Positions 1 to 11,399 of a stretch of 64,000 bases of DNA are shown here, one piece after another. Positions within the stretch are counted from its first letter, which is position 1, and each line of letters begins with the position of its first letter. Below the pieces are notes generated by a model. The model saw only the letters and a list, made by a program, of their open reading frames with translations. It did no database searches and was not told where the DNA came from. Source of the stretch: Ahaetulla prasina (Eukaryota > Chordata > Lepidosauria > Squamata > Colubridae); contig NC_080543.1 in NCBI RefSeq assembly GCF_028640845.1, positions 96,461,825 to 96,525,824 of the forward strand, read 5' to 3'. Position numbers and translations under genes: made by a program.

Positions 1-587
1 TATCCTGATCTAATCTTGGTTACTTGCACTGAAAATATATAAGTACAATATATAGCCACACTGAATTGAAAGTGATTTTGATTTTAAGAAGACCTAGTGT
101 TCTTTTAATTTTTTAGGCGAGAAAACAAGAGGAGAACCTTCTGATCAACATCCAGTGTCATAAATCCTTCTCTTAAATTAGCATAATTTTCTGATGCCTG
201 TGAATTGAGGGCTGATTACCATTCCCTGTCATCCCAAACCTACTTAATTCCAGAACATTATTACAGTAGGTGGTGGTGCAAACATCCAGTGGCTATTTGA
301 ACAATAATTTATCTTTTGCAGATTAATGGTAGCCAAATAATTTTAATTTGATTGAAGATTTATACAAACTTCATGATATGGTGCTGAAAAACACGCCATC
401 ACTATTCTGATTAGTTGGAAATGACACCTACAGTAGTAATATTATTGCCTATGGACTTACTCCATCTTCTTGGAATGTGCTGAGATTTCCCTACTCCTCT
501 ATCATGGATGTCTTCAGGAACAAAGCGGGGGGGGGACGGACGACAAATGACAAAATGTGCTTTGCAATTCAAGATTCTATAACTTAC
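1..587. other. Intergenic, nothing recognised
   Basis: AT-rich sequence without an open frame, repeat or motif that I can assign. A short G-run occurs near 525-535. Confidence 0.5.
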
Positions 588-712
588 ATATTTATTTATT
601 TATTTATTTATTATATTTGTATACCGCCCTTCTCCCGAAGGACTCAGGGCGGTTCACAGCCAATAAAAAACACAATACATAGAATACAAATTAAAAACTA
701 TATAAAAAACTG
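588..712 (-). mobile_element. 3' end fragment of a CR1/L2-group LINE
   Basis: On the minus strand this reads as a LINE 3' terminus: A-rich sequence, then the stem-loop pairing CCGCCCTGAGTC with GGGAGAAGGGCGG, then an (AAAT)n tail, seen on the plus strand as TATT repeats at 588-610. Only about 120 bp remain. The same terminus occurs in the larger copies at 6484-8308, 27330-28147 and 56942-57575. Confidence 0.8.
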
Positions 713-1559
713 ATTCAGTTTTTTATATATGTCCTTGTATACAACTTCAAGATAAAACATGACAGACTATGATTTGCATTAATAGGTCATGACTCATGTT
801 TTGTCATTTTTCATAACTGATTTGTATTAAATGCCTATATTCAGCATAGATATATTTTCATCATGGATACATTTTGAGTTGCTATAGTCTGATGGAACAA
901 AACTCAAAAATATACGTGTGTTCCAAAACTAAAAATATTTTGTTCCCAACCTAGGAAACAATGCTATTGGAACAAGACTATGGTCTCTTTGTTTTCACCC
1001 CAAAGCCAAAGAGTAGTTGGATGGCAGTCCATGCTACTACTAGCCAGCTAAATTGGAAAAAAAAATAGGTCAAAGGATTTAAAAAATGTAATAACATTAA
1101 AACACATCCAGATTGGAAACAATGAGAATGCAGCTCTACTCCAATTTCTGGAAAATGATTTTAATAAATTATGTTGTTAGTTCCTGTCTTTCCTAATTTT
1201 AATAGGAAAGTATTTTCATTTTTTTTAAATAGAGTTGGTTATTCAATAGAGTACTGGAGTATTATTCAATAGAGTACTGGACAAAAGAATTATTCTTTGT
1301 AATAATACAATACTATCACCAGCCCTGTTCTGACCATTAAAAATTCAGGCTTGAAGATAAGCAAGCCTAAGAATGCAAACTTATTTCTATGAGGTTTTCT
1401 TTATGGCTTTATATTTATTAAGAATTTCAGAAAAAGACAAATCTAAAGAAAAAGATAGACAAGAAAGAAAAGAGAAAACTAAAGTTATAAAACATAATGA
1501 CTTCCGACCTTCTCTTCAATAGATAATTGCATTCTTATAATCTCCCTTGGGGTGTATGG
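713..1559. other. Intergenic, nothing recognised
   Basis: AT-rich, no assignable coding region. A short near-duplicate of an ATTCAATAGAGTACTGGA motif occurs at about 1240-1280. Confidence 0.5.
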
Positions 1560-2357
1560 GGTATTCAGAGAGGGATATACCTCTCGTGGAAGGGTCTGCC
1601 ATGGCCTTCATAGGGATGATTATTCATCTTTGATCCCCAGTGGCACTCAGTCTCATCTGTGGCACCAAGTAACTGCAACATGCACGGCAACCACATCCTG
1701 GTAAACTGTCTCAGCAGATGGGTCAAACCAGGTGATGGTAGCTGATAGATCTTTGACTCTTGGTGAAATGAGAATTTGTGTATCCCACCATGTGAAGTTC
1801 TGGCCCTGGCAGATTTGAGTGGAACAGACTGATCAACAGTCCAATAGTCAAGAAGGAATGCCCAGAATGTGTTGTAGTGTGCTAAGAACATCCTTGCCTA
1901 CTGCAGCCTGTCATAATGATTTTCCATACCACTGGATTAAGTTCTCTTCTGCTGAGAGAATGGAACTGCACCTTTGTAATGAATGTTCCACCTAAAACTC
2001 CATCATGCACAGGTTTCTGTTGTGCAATTAACCTTTATCTACAACTCATATGCAAATCATCTCTGTCCAAATCCAATTGGCTGAGTCCTGCAGTGATGGG
2101 TAGTGGAAAAGCAATGGTCACTGGCAATTGTAGACACAAACCTGCACTTGGGTGGTCTTTGGACCAATAGTCATTTGTCTCAATACCCAAGATGTCCTGC
2201 AACTGGAGATATTTTACATGTGGGCTCTGCATTTCGTACTCAGCATTCTTTGGCAAGACTGTGTCCAACTTGGAAGTCTTGGATTGTATGGAGTCCACCA
2301 GCATTGTGTCCTTGATAATCAGAGTTGAGATGAGATGTGTGGGATAAGTAATCAAAA
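1560..2357 (-). pseudogene. Unidentified coding-like remnant
   Basis: Two minus-strand open stretches (2355-2035 and 1891-1565, each just over 100 codons) are joined by a further readable segment broken by a stop. The first includes the motifs KNAEYEMQSPHVKYLQLQDI and LCLQLPVTIAFPLPITAG, which look protein-like rather than random, but I cannot name a family. It lies downstream, in the minus direction, of the probable LTR at 2520-3170, so it could be internal sequence of that element, or a degraded processed gene, or chance. No function is proposed. Confidence 0.25.
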
Positions 2358-2400
2358 TGGATGACTTCTAGCCCAACTCCCTGCTTACGCAGGAAACTCT
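2351..2400 (-). repeat. CR1-type repeat fragment
   Basis: The plus strand reads GACTTCTAGCCCAACTCCCT then GCTTACGCAGG, resembling the reversed CR1 block that also appears at 30197-30250. Only a short core is recognisable. Confidence 0.4.
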
Positions 2401-2519
2401 ACATCCATCTCACGTTGTGTTTGGCCATCTTTCCCTCCCCTTTTAGAGCCTCTTCCAAGAAGCAGACAGAGTTTTTATGAAGTGGTCTGCTCCATGATGT
2501 AACTACAGGGCTGAATTTG

Positions 2520-3170
2520 GCTCGAGCAGGACCATACACTGCATATTCTCAACACAGACAAACCCAGAGTTCAAACATCAACCCCAGTTTAAAAACAAAA
2601 ACATCATGGAGTAGATGCCTTGTTGGAAGAAAAATCCATCTGGTTCAGTTCCAAGTGGGGAGAAAGATATTGGAAACATGGAGGCTGATTGGAAAGATGG
2701 TTTATTGATGAAAAGAACCACATGGGTTTGAGGTCCTGGGCAACTGACCACATGGAGTAGAGAGTGAGGGTTATTTATACCCTCTCTTGGCCTTTGCCCT
2801 TGAGCTTCCTGTTCCTGCGGCAAGGGTATGCATTCTATTGGTTGCTGTCAGACTCCCATGGGGCTCTGCAGGGGTCATAGTTGAGGTTGTCTGAGCTTCC
2901 AGGTTTGATTGAAAGTTGGAGGGTGACGATGTAATGAAGAGACTTGTTCTGTGGGGAGTTCTTATTGTGTCTTAATGGCTTTGTCCTGGTTTGGATCTTG
3001 AGCGAGCTAATTCCATCATCCTGAGACTGAAGATCTTTTGTCTTGTAGATAGGCTGGCCCAGTCCTGCTGGGGCTATTAAGAAAGGTGGGGGCTGCTTTC
3101 CAAGAGCATGTTTCTCCTTTAGGGAAATATAATATTCTACCTTTTTAATATTTCTCAAAATATTTCATTT
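2520..3170 (-). mobile_element. Probable LTR of a retroelement, minus orientation
   Basis: Read on the minus strand, the segment has LTR-like order: a CCAAT motif (AACCAATAG near 2840), a TATAAATA box at 2779-2772, and an AATAAA signal at 2706-2701, about 66 nt after the TATA box, followed by a pyrimidine-rich stretch. This spacing fits U3-R-U5 of a retroviral or gypsy-like LTR. Terminal TG/CA ends, a primer-binding site and a second LTR were not found, so the boundaries are approximate and the class is unassigned. Readable frames inside it are not conserved coding regions. Confidence 0.45.
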
Positions 3171-4857
3171 TTCTAGGAGAGAAGTGGGTGCTAATTTTCT
3201 ACAGCCTCAAAAGTTACTAGATGTACTGTAGTCTGGGTAAAGATCTTGAAGTCAACCATGCAAATGCAACTAAGGTGCTGAGAAAGAAATCCAATGCCAC
3301 TGTGATATCCAGCCAAGGCAACTAGAAACTGCAGCTGCTGACAGAACCCACTGGTGAGCCCTGTGCTATGAGGTCTCCCCCAGCTTTGAAGAGGGATGCT
3401 CCAAAAATTGATAGAAAACCATGAACTGTGTCACAGAATAACACTACAATTACAAATACAATGGATTTTCAGTGCTTCCATTGAGCTAGACTTTGTGCTT
3501 CCAGATTGGAACTGCAAAGACACTACAAGTCTGTAGATGAACTACACCACAGTGTGTCTTCTTCATAGCCGAAGGATTACTGTATATAATTCTCCCTCCT
3601 CCTTTGATGTTATACAAATCCCTTCATCCCTTAATTTAGTCCACATTTCTTATCCTCAGACCCATTTTATCTATTTTTTTTTCTTTCAGCAAAAAGTCCA
3701 TATAAAGTTTCTAGTCTTAGAGAAAAGTTTTTGTGGGTTTTTTTTCTCTGATCAAATGGTGAGCCATGTCAGCAAATTCTAACATTTTCATAATTCATTC
3801 CTCCAACGTGGGAATTTCATGAGTCTTTCTTCACTGAGCACACAATAGTCATGCTGCAGTTACAGTATAGAAAATAAATCTGTCATAAGTCTTTTCTAGT
3901 TCATTGCTCATAAGACCCAATAAACAAAGTTCTGGTTTCTTCATGGTATTTATCTTTAAATTCTAAAGGTGCCTATGAGGTTTCCTTGATGTTTTCAAAA
4001 ATCTTGCCATTCTGCTTACTCAACAAAATTAAGCAACTATTCTGGTTTTTTCTGTGTTGATTTTGGTTGTAGGTTTTTTTTCCCCCAGAGAGATGGCTGC
4101 TGCCTGTAAAAAAGGAAAGCATTACCCATACACAAAATCTCAATAAATCAGTCAAACTATCATACTTGTCTGCATTTTTAAATGAGCCTTCTAAAGCTCA
4201 TCAACAACAGGAAAGAAGACTGCATTGAATGCAAATACATATCAGAACTGAAACTCAAACAACATTGTACAAATATATTTGCATTTGTACCACTTCAACA
4301 GCATTGACAATACTAATGTGCAAAACATAGGTTACAAACAGCTATTTGCTTTCAGAATAAAATGCACTTGTCAACCTACATCTTGAATTGTAACCTACTT
4401 ATCCATAGCAATTCAGATTAATATTGGATATTTGACTGTATATATATTAGATGCACGCATACCAAAAAACTTTTTATTATTGAGTAGTAATTAAATTCTT
4501 GATATTTATACATCCCCAAAAAGATATATTGTTATTATTTTGTGTTGCAATCCATGTACTGTTCTCTGTCAAAAACCTGGATGAGAGCCTTTTCTGAATG
4601 TTCAAGCTCATATTTAAACCTTGATATGTTAACCATATCACTGAAGCCTTCCAAATACAATATCCATTTTAATTGTTATTTTAATGTTTTGCTAATAAAT
4701 AAAATATACCTTTGACAAAGTAACCTAAAACCAGTTAAATAATTTCAGGTCCTCTGTGTTGAGAATCCTGCTGGTTAAGGAACCTTGTGGTATCTAGAAT
4801 CGATGATTTGGACAAGAATACTAGGTTGGAGAAACTAGACTGCTTCTAACTTCTGTA
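3171..4857. other. Intergenic, nothing recognised
   Basis: No repeat with recognisable ends, RNA gene or convincing coding region was seen. Short open frames on either strand lack protein-like features. Confidence 0.5.
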
Positions 4858-5406
4858 TCTATCTATATATATAAAAGGATCTATGTATACACGATCCAGC
4901 ATAACTCTGGAACAGCTCAAGCAATTTCAACCAAATTTGGCACACAGATGACTTACTCTCTGAAAATAAATACTGCGGGGGTACGACACCCCTGGTATCT
5001 GTGTGTCTGTGTACCAGCATAACTCTGGAACACTTCGAGCAATTTTAACCAAACTTGGTACACAAATGACTTACCCTCTGGAAACAAATATTGTGGGGGT
5101 AAGACATCCCTGGTGTGTGTGTGTGTGTGTGTGCATGTGGGTGGGTGGATGGGTAGGTGATGTTCCAGCATAACAAATGCCTCGAGCAATTTTCACCAAA
5201 CTTGATATACAGATGACTTACTCTCTGGAAAAAAAATACTGTGGAGATAAGAAACCCCTAACAACCCTCGGGTGTATGTGTCTGTGTGTGTGTTTCAATA
5301 TAACTCTGGAATCCCTCAAGCAATTTTAACCAAACTTGGTACAAGATGACTTACTCTCTGGAAAAAAATACTGTGGAGGTAAGATACCCCTAAGACCCCC
5401 TCAAAG

Positions 5407-5449
<43 letters not shown>

Positions 5450-6040
5450 CAGCATAACTCTGGAACGCTTCAAGCAATTTTAACCAAACTTGCTAGATGA
5501 CTTACTCTCGAAAAAAATACTGTGGGGGTAAGACACCCCTAATACCCCTCAGTGTGTGTCTCTGTGTGTGTTCCAGCATAACTGGAACGCCTGGGCTGCT
5601 GAAATGAAAAGGAATGAATTATATCTATAGTGTCAAATCGCAGTACTTTTGACAGTGATAGTGAGCATTTTGTATTCAAGTTCTGTTAAGATACAGCCCA
5701 TTGTGCCTTAAAATGGCTTCTAATGTACATCACAATCGAGTTGCCATGGTAATGGCTTCATAGTACTCCACAAGGGGGCTCCCTCTGGTAAGGGGGATTG
5801 GTTCTTAAACAAACAAACAAAAATAAACCCCCTAGGCCCCCAGCTTCAAGCAAAGAGGGCAAGTTGGGGGGGGGTGCCTGCTAATGCAGATAATCACCTC
5901 AAAGGCCCTGTAGAATTTTTCTCAGGCTGTTGGCCAGGGCAATTTGGTCTCTAATTCTCACCACAGTGAGCAATGGCTTTTCCTGTCTAATACAGGATTG
6001 GGATAAATAAATACCCAGGCAACGCCAGGTTATCAGCTAG
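4858..6040 (+). mobile_element. Non-autonomous Helitron with internal tandem repeats
   Basis: The element starts TCTATCTATATATATAAAAG and ends CAGCTAG. The end is preceded by a GC-rich imperfect hairpin (ACCCAGG, CAACG loop, CCAGGT) about 10 bp upstream. The insertion lies between A (4857) and T (6041), as expected for Helitrons (5'-TC, 3'-CTRR, A/T target). The interior has 5-6 tandem units of about 115-150 bp followed by a unique segment. No Rep/helicase coding sequence is present, so it needs proteins supplied in trans. The hairpin mismatch fits CpG decay. Confidence 0.8.
4896..5590 (+). repeat. Tandem minisatellite inside the Helitron
   Basis: Units begin near 4896, 5013, 5165, 5294, 5447 and 5573 with CAGCATAACTCTGGAAC-like sequence. 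Each contains CAATTTTAACCAAACTTGG and a GACTTACTCTCTGG block, and each ends in a (GT)n run of variable length. The longest GT run, about 40 bp, is at 5408-5447. Length differences between units come mainly from the GT runs. Confidence 0.85.
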
Positions 6041-6483
6041 TATTTCATAAAACACACCTACATATTCCCTCTTGCTTCTACAGTTATGTACTGTATACAT
6101 GTATTTGTTTATTAATTAAATTTATATAACCATCCATCTAACCATAAAGCAAACATACAAGAAACAAAAGTAAAACAAATACACAAAGGCATATTAAACC
6201 TATTTAGGTCTATGCATATGTCTTTGTTGTGTTCATATACATACACATACACATATAAGGTCCTTTTTTAGACATAGTATTAAAACTTTTTGTATAATTT
6301 AAGTCCTTTTTAAGTCCTTTCTTCAATTTTGCATCAGTATTTTTCCCTAGTTACTTTTTATCAAATTTATGCTTAGTTGATTGGACAGATAAATGGTTAA
6401 ATTGGTGGAGACATTGAAATATCATGTTCTAGTAACACTATCAATTATAGAAAAAAGTCATCCTGCTTTTCAATATATTTTAA
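6041..6483. other. Intergenic, nothing recognised
   Basis: AT-rich spacer between the Helitron and a LINE. It contains short ATACAC-rich microsatellite-like sequence near 6238-6258. Confidence 0.5.
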
Positions 6484-8308
6484 TTAATTTATTTATTTAT
6501 TTATTTATTAGATTTATAAACCGCCCTTCTCCCGAAGGACTCAGGGCGATGTACAGCCAGAGTAAAAAGAAACAATATACAGTTAAAATAAAATTAAAAA
6601 ACTTATTATACAGTGTGGCCGAAATTAAAATAATTAAGAATCTAACCCCAATTAAAACCAAAGAGAAATTTAGAATTTAAAACTAAACAATTTAAGAAAG
6701 CCCCGCACGAACAAACAGATATGTTTTCAGTTCGCGGCGAAAAGTCCGAAGGTCAGGTATTTGACGTAAACCAGGGGGGAGTTCATTCCAAAGAGTGGGG
6801 GCCCCCACAGAGAAGGATCTTCCTCTGGGGGCCGCCAGCCGACATTGTCTGGCGGACGGCACCCTGAGAAGGCCCTCTCTGTGCGAGCGTACGGGTCGGT
6901 GGGAGGCATGAGGTAACAGAAGGCGGTCCCGTAAGTACCCAGGTCCCAAGCCATGGAGCGCTTTAAAGGTGGTTACCAAAACCTTGAAATGCACCCGAAA
7001 GGCAACAGGAAGCCAGTGCAGTCTGCGCAGGAGAGGTGTCACATGGGAGCTACGTGTGACTCCCTCTATCACCCGCAGCTGCATTCTGGACCAACTGAAG
7101 CCTCCGAGTGCATCTCAAGGGACCCCCATGTAGAGAGCATTGCAATAATCCAGGCGGGAGGTAACAAGAGCGTGAGTGACTGTGCATAGGGCATCCCGAT
7201 CAAGGAAGGGGCGCAACTGGCGAACCAGGCGAACCTGGTGAAAGGCTCTCCTGGAGACGGCCGCCAAATGATCTTCAAACGACAGCCGTGCATCCAGGAG
7301 AACACCCAAGTTGCGCACTCCCTCCTTTGGGGCCAATAACTGCTTCAACAGTCAGCTGCGGCTGCAGCTGACTGTATCAGTGCCGGCATCCACAGCCACT
7401 CAGTCTTGGAGGGGTTGAGCTTGAGCCTGTTCCTCCCCATCCAGACCCGTACGGCTTCCAAACACCGGGACAACACTTCGTCAGCTTCGGTGGGGTGGCC
7501 CGGGGTGGAAAAGTACAGCTGAGTATCATCGGCGGACAGTTAGTATCTCACCCCAAAGCCACTGATGATCTCACCCAACGGTTTCATAGATGTTGAACAG
7601 GAGGGTGAGAGAATCGACCCCGCGGCACCCCACAAGTGAGGTGTCTCGGCCCACCTCTGCCCCCCTGTCAACACCGTCTGCGACCGGTCGGAGAGATAGG
7701 AGGAGAACCACCGATAGACGGTGCCTCCCACTCCCAACCCCTCCAACCGGCGCAGCAGGATACCATGGTCGATGGTATCGAAAGCCGCTGAGAGGTCTAA
7801 TAGGACCAGGGCAGAGGAATAACCCCTGTCTCTGGCCCTCCAGAGATCATCCACCAACGCGACCAAAGCTGTCTCCGTGCTGTATCCGGGTCGGAAACCG
7901 GACTGGAACGGGTCTAGATAGACGGCTTCATCCAGGTACTGGGGTAGCTGCCGTGCCACAGCACTCTCTACAACCTTCGCAGTGAAGCGAAGGTTGGAGA
8001 CCGGACGGTAATTACCTAAAATAGCTGGGTCCAGGGAAGGCTTCTTGAGGAGGGGTCTCACCACTGCCTCCTTCAGGGCAGCAGGGAAAACTCCCTCCAA
8101 CAAAGAAGCGTTAGTAATCCCCTGGAGCCAGCCTCGTGTCACTTCCCGGGAGGCCAGCACCAACCAGGAAGGGCACGGGTCCAGTAAACATGTCGTAGTA
8201 TGCAGCCTCCCCAGTAACCTGTCCACGTCCTCGAGAGTCACAGGATCAAACTCATCCCAAATAAGCTCCACAAGACGCGACTCCGCCCTCCCACCTGGAT
8301 CATCCCAA
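6484..8308 (-). mobile_element. 5'-truncated CR1/L2-group LINE with RT and C-terminal ORF2
   Basis: The minus strand encodes much of ORF2. From about 8306 to 7540 it reads RT-domain motifs such as NYRPVSNLRF, SGFRPGYSTETA and VLLDLSAAFDTIDHG. A frame change near 7530 precedes ADDTQLYF (plus-strand 7524-7532), the RT catalytic Asp pair. Then 7348-7115 and 7084-6692 carry the C-terminal region with LHWLPVAFRVHFK and FRRELKTYLF. Several frameshifts show it is dead. The 3' end has the CCGCCC/GGGCGG hairpin and an (AAAT)n tail at 6484-6512. The endonuclease and the 5' end are missing, typical of target-primed truncation. Confidence 0.92.
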
Positions 8309-8794
8309 TGTATTATAAATGGACAAAACAAGACTAGAGAGATTGAACATACAATGCACAAACCTAGTTTCTGTTTGGAAATATTTATGTATTCATGTTT
8401 GTATTATTACATGACGTAATACTTCATGTAAAAGTAGGAAAACATCTAAACAACAAATTTCAAAAATAATGTTGAATATATGGAGAAACTCTATCTGATT
8501 TCAAAAGAGTTGATTTCATATAATAATTAAACAATACTTATGTAAGGTGATTGTATGTGAATTATATAACACTTTTTATATTTCCAAATTGGGTCTTAGT
8601 TCCTTTTATGCATCTGATATGTAGTAATTAATTGAATCGTGAAAAACAAAAATATGAAGACTGAGAGGAAAGACCTGAAAAACATTGAGTTTTTGATTAA
8701 AAAAGTGACAAAGGAATGTAATTTCTATTTCTAAGGATGCTCAGGACATAGGACACGGTCCATAATATCTCTAATTTAAAACCAGAATTAAAAA
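8309..8794. other. Intergenic, nothing recognised
   Basis: AT-rich flank between the LINE and the DIRS element, without assignable features. Confidence 0.5.
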
Positions 8795-8805
8795 ATTCTC
8801 AATGT

Positions 8806-8912
8806 CGGGGGAAACGGCGGTCAGGTTTGGGAAAATCCTCTGGCTTGCCCTAGGACCGAGTCTGCAGAAATATTAATAAGCTCCGCCTCCTATAGCCTTC
8901 TCTAGCTTTTCG
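8806..8912 (+). repeat. DIRS left inverted terminal repeat
   Basis: Runs from GGGGGAAACGG through GGTTTGGGAAAATCCTCTGG, CTGCAGAAATATT and CTCCGCCTCCTATAG to AGCTTTTCG. It is the reverse complement of 14542-14647 with few mismatches. Confidence 0.9.
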
Positions 8913-9514
8913 ACTCGGTCCTTGCCAGGACCACTAGTGTTGTAGCTTCTTCCTTCTAACTACCTGTAAAATACCTACCAAATATCTGCAAAACTCTACA
9001 TCTCCTTACCAGCGCGAGGGGCTTTTCAGCCAGAGTCCGCTGAGGGCCGGTTCCATCGGCTTTAATTGGCCAGCTGGCAGTTCCTGGGTCAGCGACCACG
9101 GGCTTGACCCGACGCGCGCCCAGAAGGCTCGCGAGATTCATCTCAGTGAGCTGGCAGCTGCATACTTAAAAAGCGGCTAGCCGCGGTGTTGGAGGACTTC
9201 ACGCCGGCGCCTTTTATCGCGCTTGCAGCCGAATCGGCAAGCGATCTGAGACGGCCCCTCTCGCATTCCCGAGCCAGGATCTCCTCAGCGAACGAGCAGC
9301 CGCGCTTTCGGCAAGGCAGCTAGCAGCGGCATTGGAGGCTTCCACGCTGAATTCTATTGTGTTTGCAGCCTTCGCGGCGAGCGATTCCGCTGAGACCTCA
9401 AATTATTTAAACTTGTCGGCTTCCCGAGGAGCGTGTTGGGGCAAGGAGTCAAAAACAGTGCCAGGGATCTTGTAGCAGAGGTCGTGAGTAACTTCTTTAT
9501 TAAACTCTCAGGCT

Positions 9515-11381
9515 TTGGCGGTTGATTTTGGTGGGAGAGTGCTTAAAATGGCGTATGGCATTTGCACAACTTCCAGCAAGGGCTCTAAAAACAAGGGGCG
9601 AAGTCGCCATCTTAGTGACCCAGGAAAGGGTGCCTCAGAGGTCTCTCCCTCTTCATTGGTGGCCTCCAATAAGAACGCCAAGCCTCCCAAGCCCAGTTCC
9701 CGAGCAAAGGAATGACGCCACAAGGCCCTGGAAAAAGTCATCACTAAATCCTTAAAGAGGACCAGCAAATCAGTAGGGCCAAATCCAGAGGACATCTCTC
9801 CTCAGAGAGTTCCCCTAGATCACGCTGCCTCGATTTCAACCTCTCTTACAAATGCGGGGGCCTGGTCTCCTGACTGCTCAGGGTCTATGAGTTTACCCCC
9901 CACATCCGAAGTGAGTCCCTTATTTCAACCACAGCCTGAGGCACTATCCTTATTTCCACTGTTCCCGGGCCCTGATCAGCAGGCTCCAAGACACCTGACA
10001 CTTGCTGTCACTTTATTTCAGAACTTTCAGGCCCAATCTGAGGTAGCAGCCCTATTTCAAGCCTTGCCCGCCTCATCTCAGCAACCTTCTATCATGGGTA
10101 CTTCAGGCAATCCCTTACCAGTGATGACTCAGTCTCCAATGACTAACGCCCCTCAGTTGTCACAGCAGCCCATACTTCAATTGCCAGATTCATTTGGCAT
10201 GTATATTTCAGATGCTATTAGGCAAGGGGTGGCTCAGTGTCTCCAGCAGGGTCCGATCCACCTCCAGAGTCAGCTAATCGGGAGCATGTTCAGGAACATT
10301 CCCTGGATTCCGCTAGTCACAAATCCTTCTCTGATGATGAAGAGAGAGAACTGGCCCTCTCTGACGATGAGGGTTTAGCCCCGGATCAACCTTCCTTCGT
10401 AGGGTTATTTAAACCACACCTTTTTCGGTCACTGCTCTACAAAGCACAAACCTCCACTGGGCTAGGAGTCACAACATCTGCCCCTCCTGCACAATCCACG
10501 CAAGACCCTTCGGGTCATTTATTTGCAGAGCCCACTGTAGTTTCAGAGATAATCCCTGCTCCGAAACTTTTTCTCGATGTAGTTCAGCGCCAGTGGCAAA
10601 CTCCAGGTTCTGGATCCAACCCAAATTCCATGGACAAAAGGTTTTACAATGTGGCCCCAGAACTGGATAAGTTGTTACAGGTACCCTCAGTAGACGCGCC
10701 CGTTGTGGCTCTGACAACCTCCTCTCACCTTGCCGGTCCGGCGGATGAATCTCTCCGTCCGGAGGAAAAACGCGCGGCCCGTACCATCGTAAACTGTCAC
10801 CAATCATCGGCCTGGTCCATCAGAGCTTCCACAGCGGCCTCATTTTTCAGCAGATCTGCTCTTTTATGGATCAAACAGCTCCAGGGCAGAATCCCTTTGA
10901 CAGATCTCAGGTCCCATCAAGACATAAATAAAATAGTGGCCGCTTTGGAGTTTTCAGCCGATGCCTCACTTAACGCAGTTAGGTTTTCGGCAAAGGCCAT
11001 TGGGTCTGCTGTTTCTTCACGCCGGCTCCTTTGGCTCAGGCACTGGCAAGCCGATACCAGAAGCAAATGGCGTCTGGCATCCTCCCCTTTCTCAGGGCCA
11101 ACCTTTTTGGGGCTTCCCTTGACCCTATCGTGGTGGAGACCAAAGACAAGAGGAAGATACTCCCATCGTTATCTAGGAGAGGAGAAATTCTCCAGCAACC
11201 GTATTTTCGTCCCCAGTCATTTCGTTCAGCAGACTCAGGAAGTTTTCTCCCCTGATCTCAACGTTACTTCTCACCTAGAGGGTCCCAGGCTCGAGATGGG
11301 CAGGTCAGACCGGGGTCTAGATACCCAAACAGAAAACCATTCCATGGTGGGAGGGGCAGGGGATTCAGACGTTCCAAGTGA
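9515..11381 (+). pseudogene. gag: DIRS gag-like gene, broken
   Basis: A possible ATG lies at 9515. Coding continues in one frame with a TGA at 9713-9715 (probably from CGA) to about 10235, shifts frame and runs to about 11095, and shifts again to a TGA at 11253 and a final stop at 11379. The acidic segment SDDEERELALSDDEG (near 10330) and the helical region with RRLLWLRHWQADTRSK (near 11025) are like DIRS Gag. The C-terminus is Arg/Gly-rich (GGRGRGFRR). Gag would package the RNA. Three lesions at least prevent a full product. The start is uncertain because the upstream GC-rich leader has no coding signal. Confidence 0.75.
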
Positions 11382-11399
11382 GGCTTCTTTGGATTTCCC

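Noticed and set aside
4953..5189. 78-codon minus frame with His/Thr repeats
   Set aside because: Translation of the GT microsatellite inside the Helitron.
5408..5450. CRISPR-like regular spacing of repeats at 4896-5590
   Set aside because: Units are contiguous and similar along their whole length, with GT runs; this is a minisatellite in a eukaryotic element.
6692..8361. Cellular gene in the 273-codon minus frame and its neighbours
   Set aside because: The RT motifs and the shared 3' hairpin show it to be a truncated LINE.
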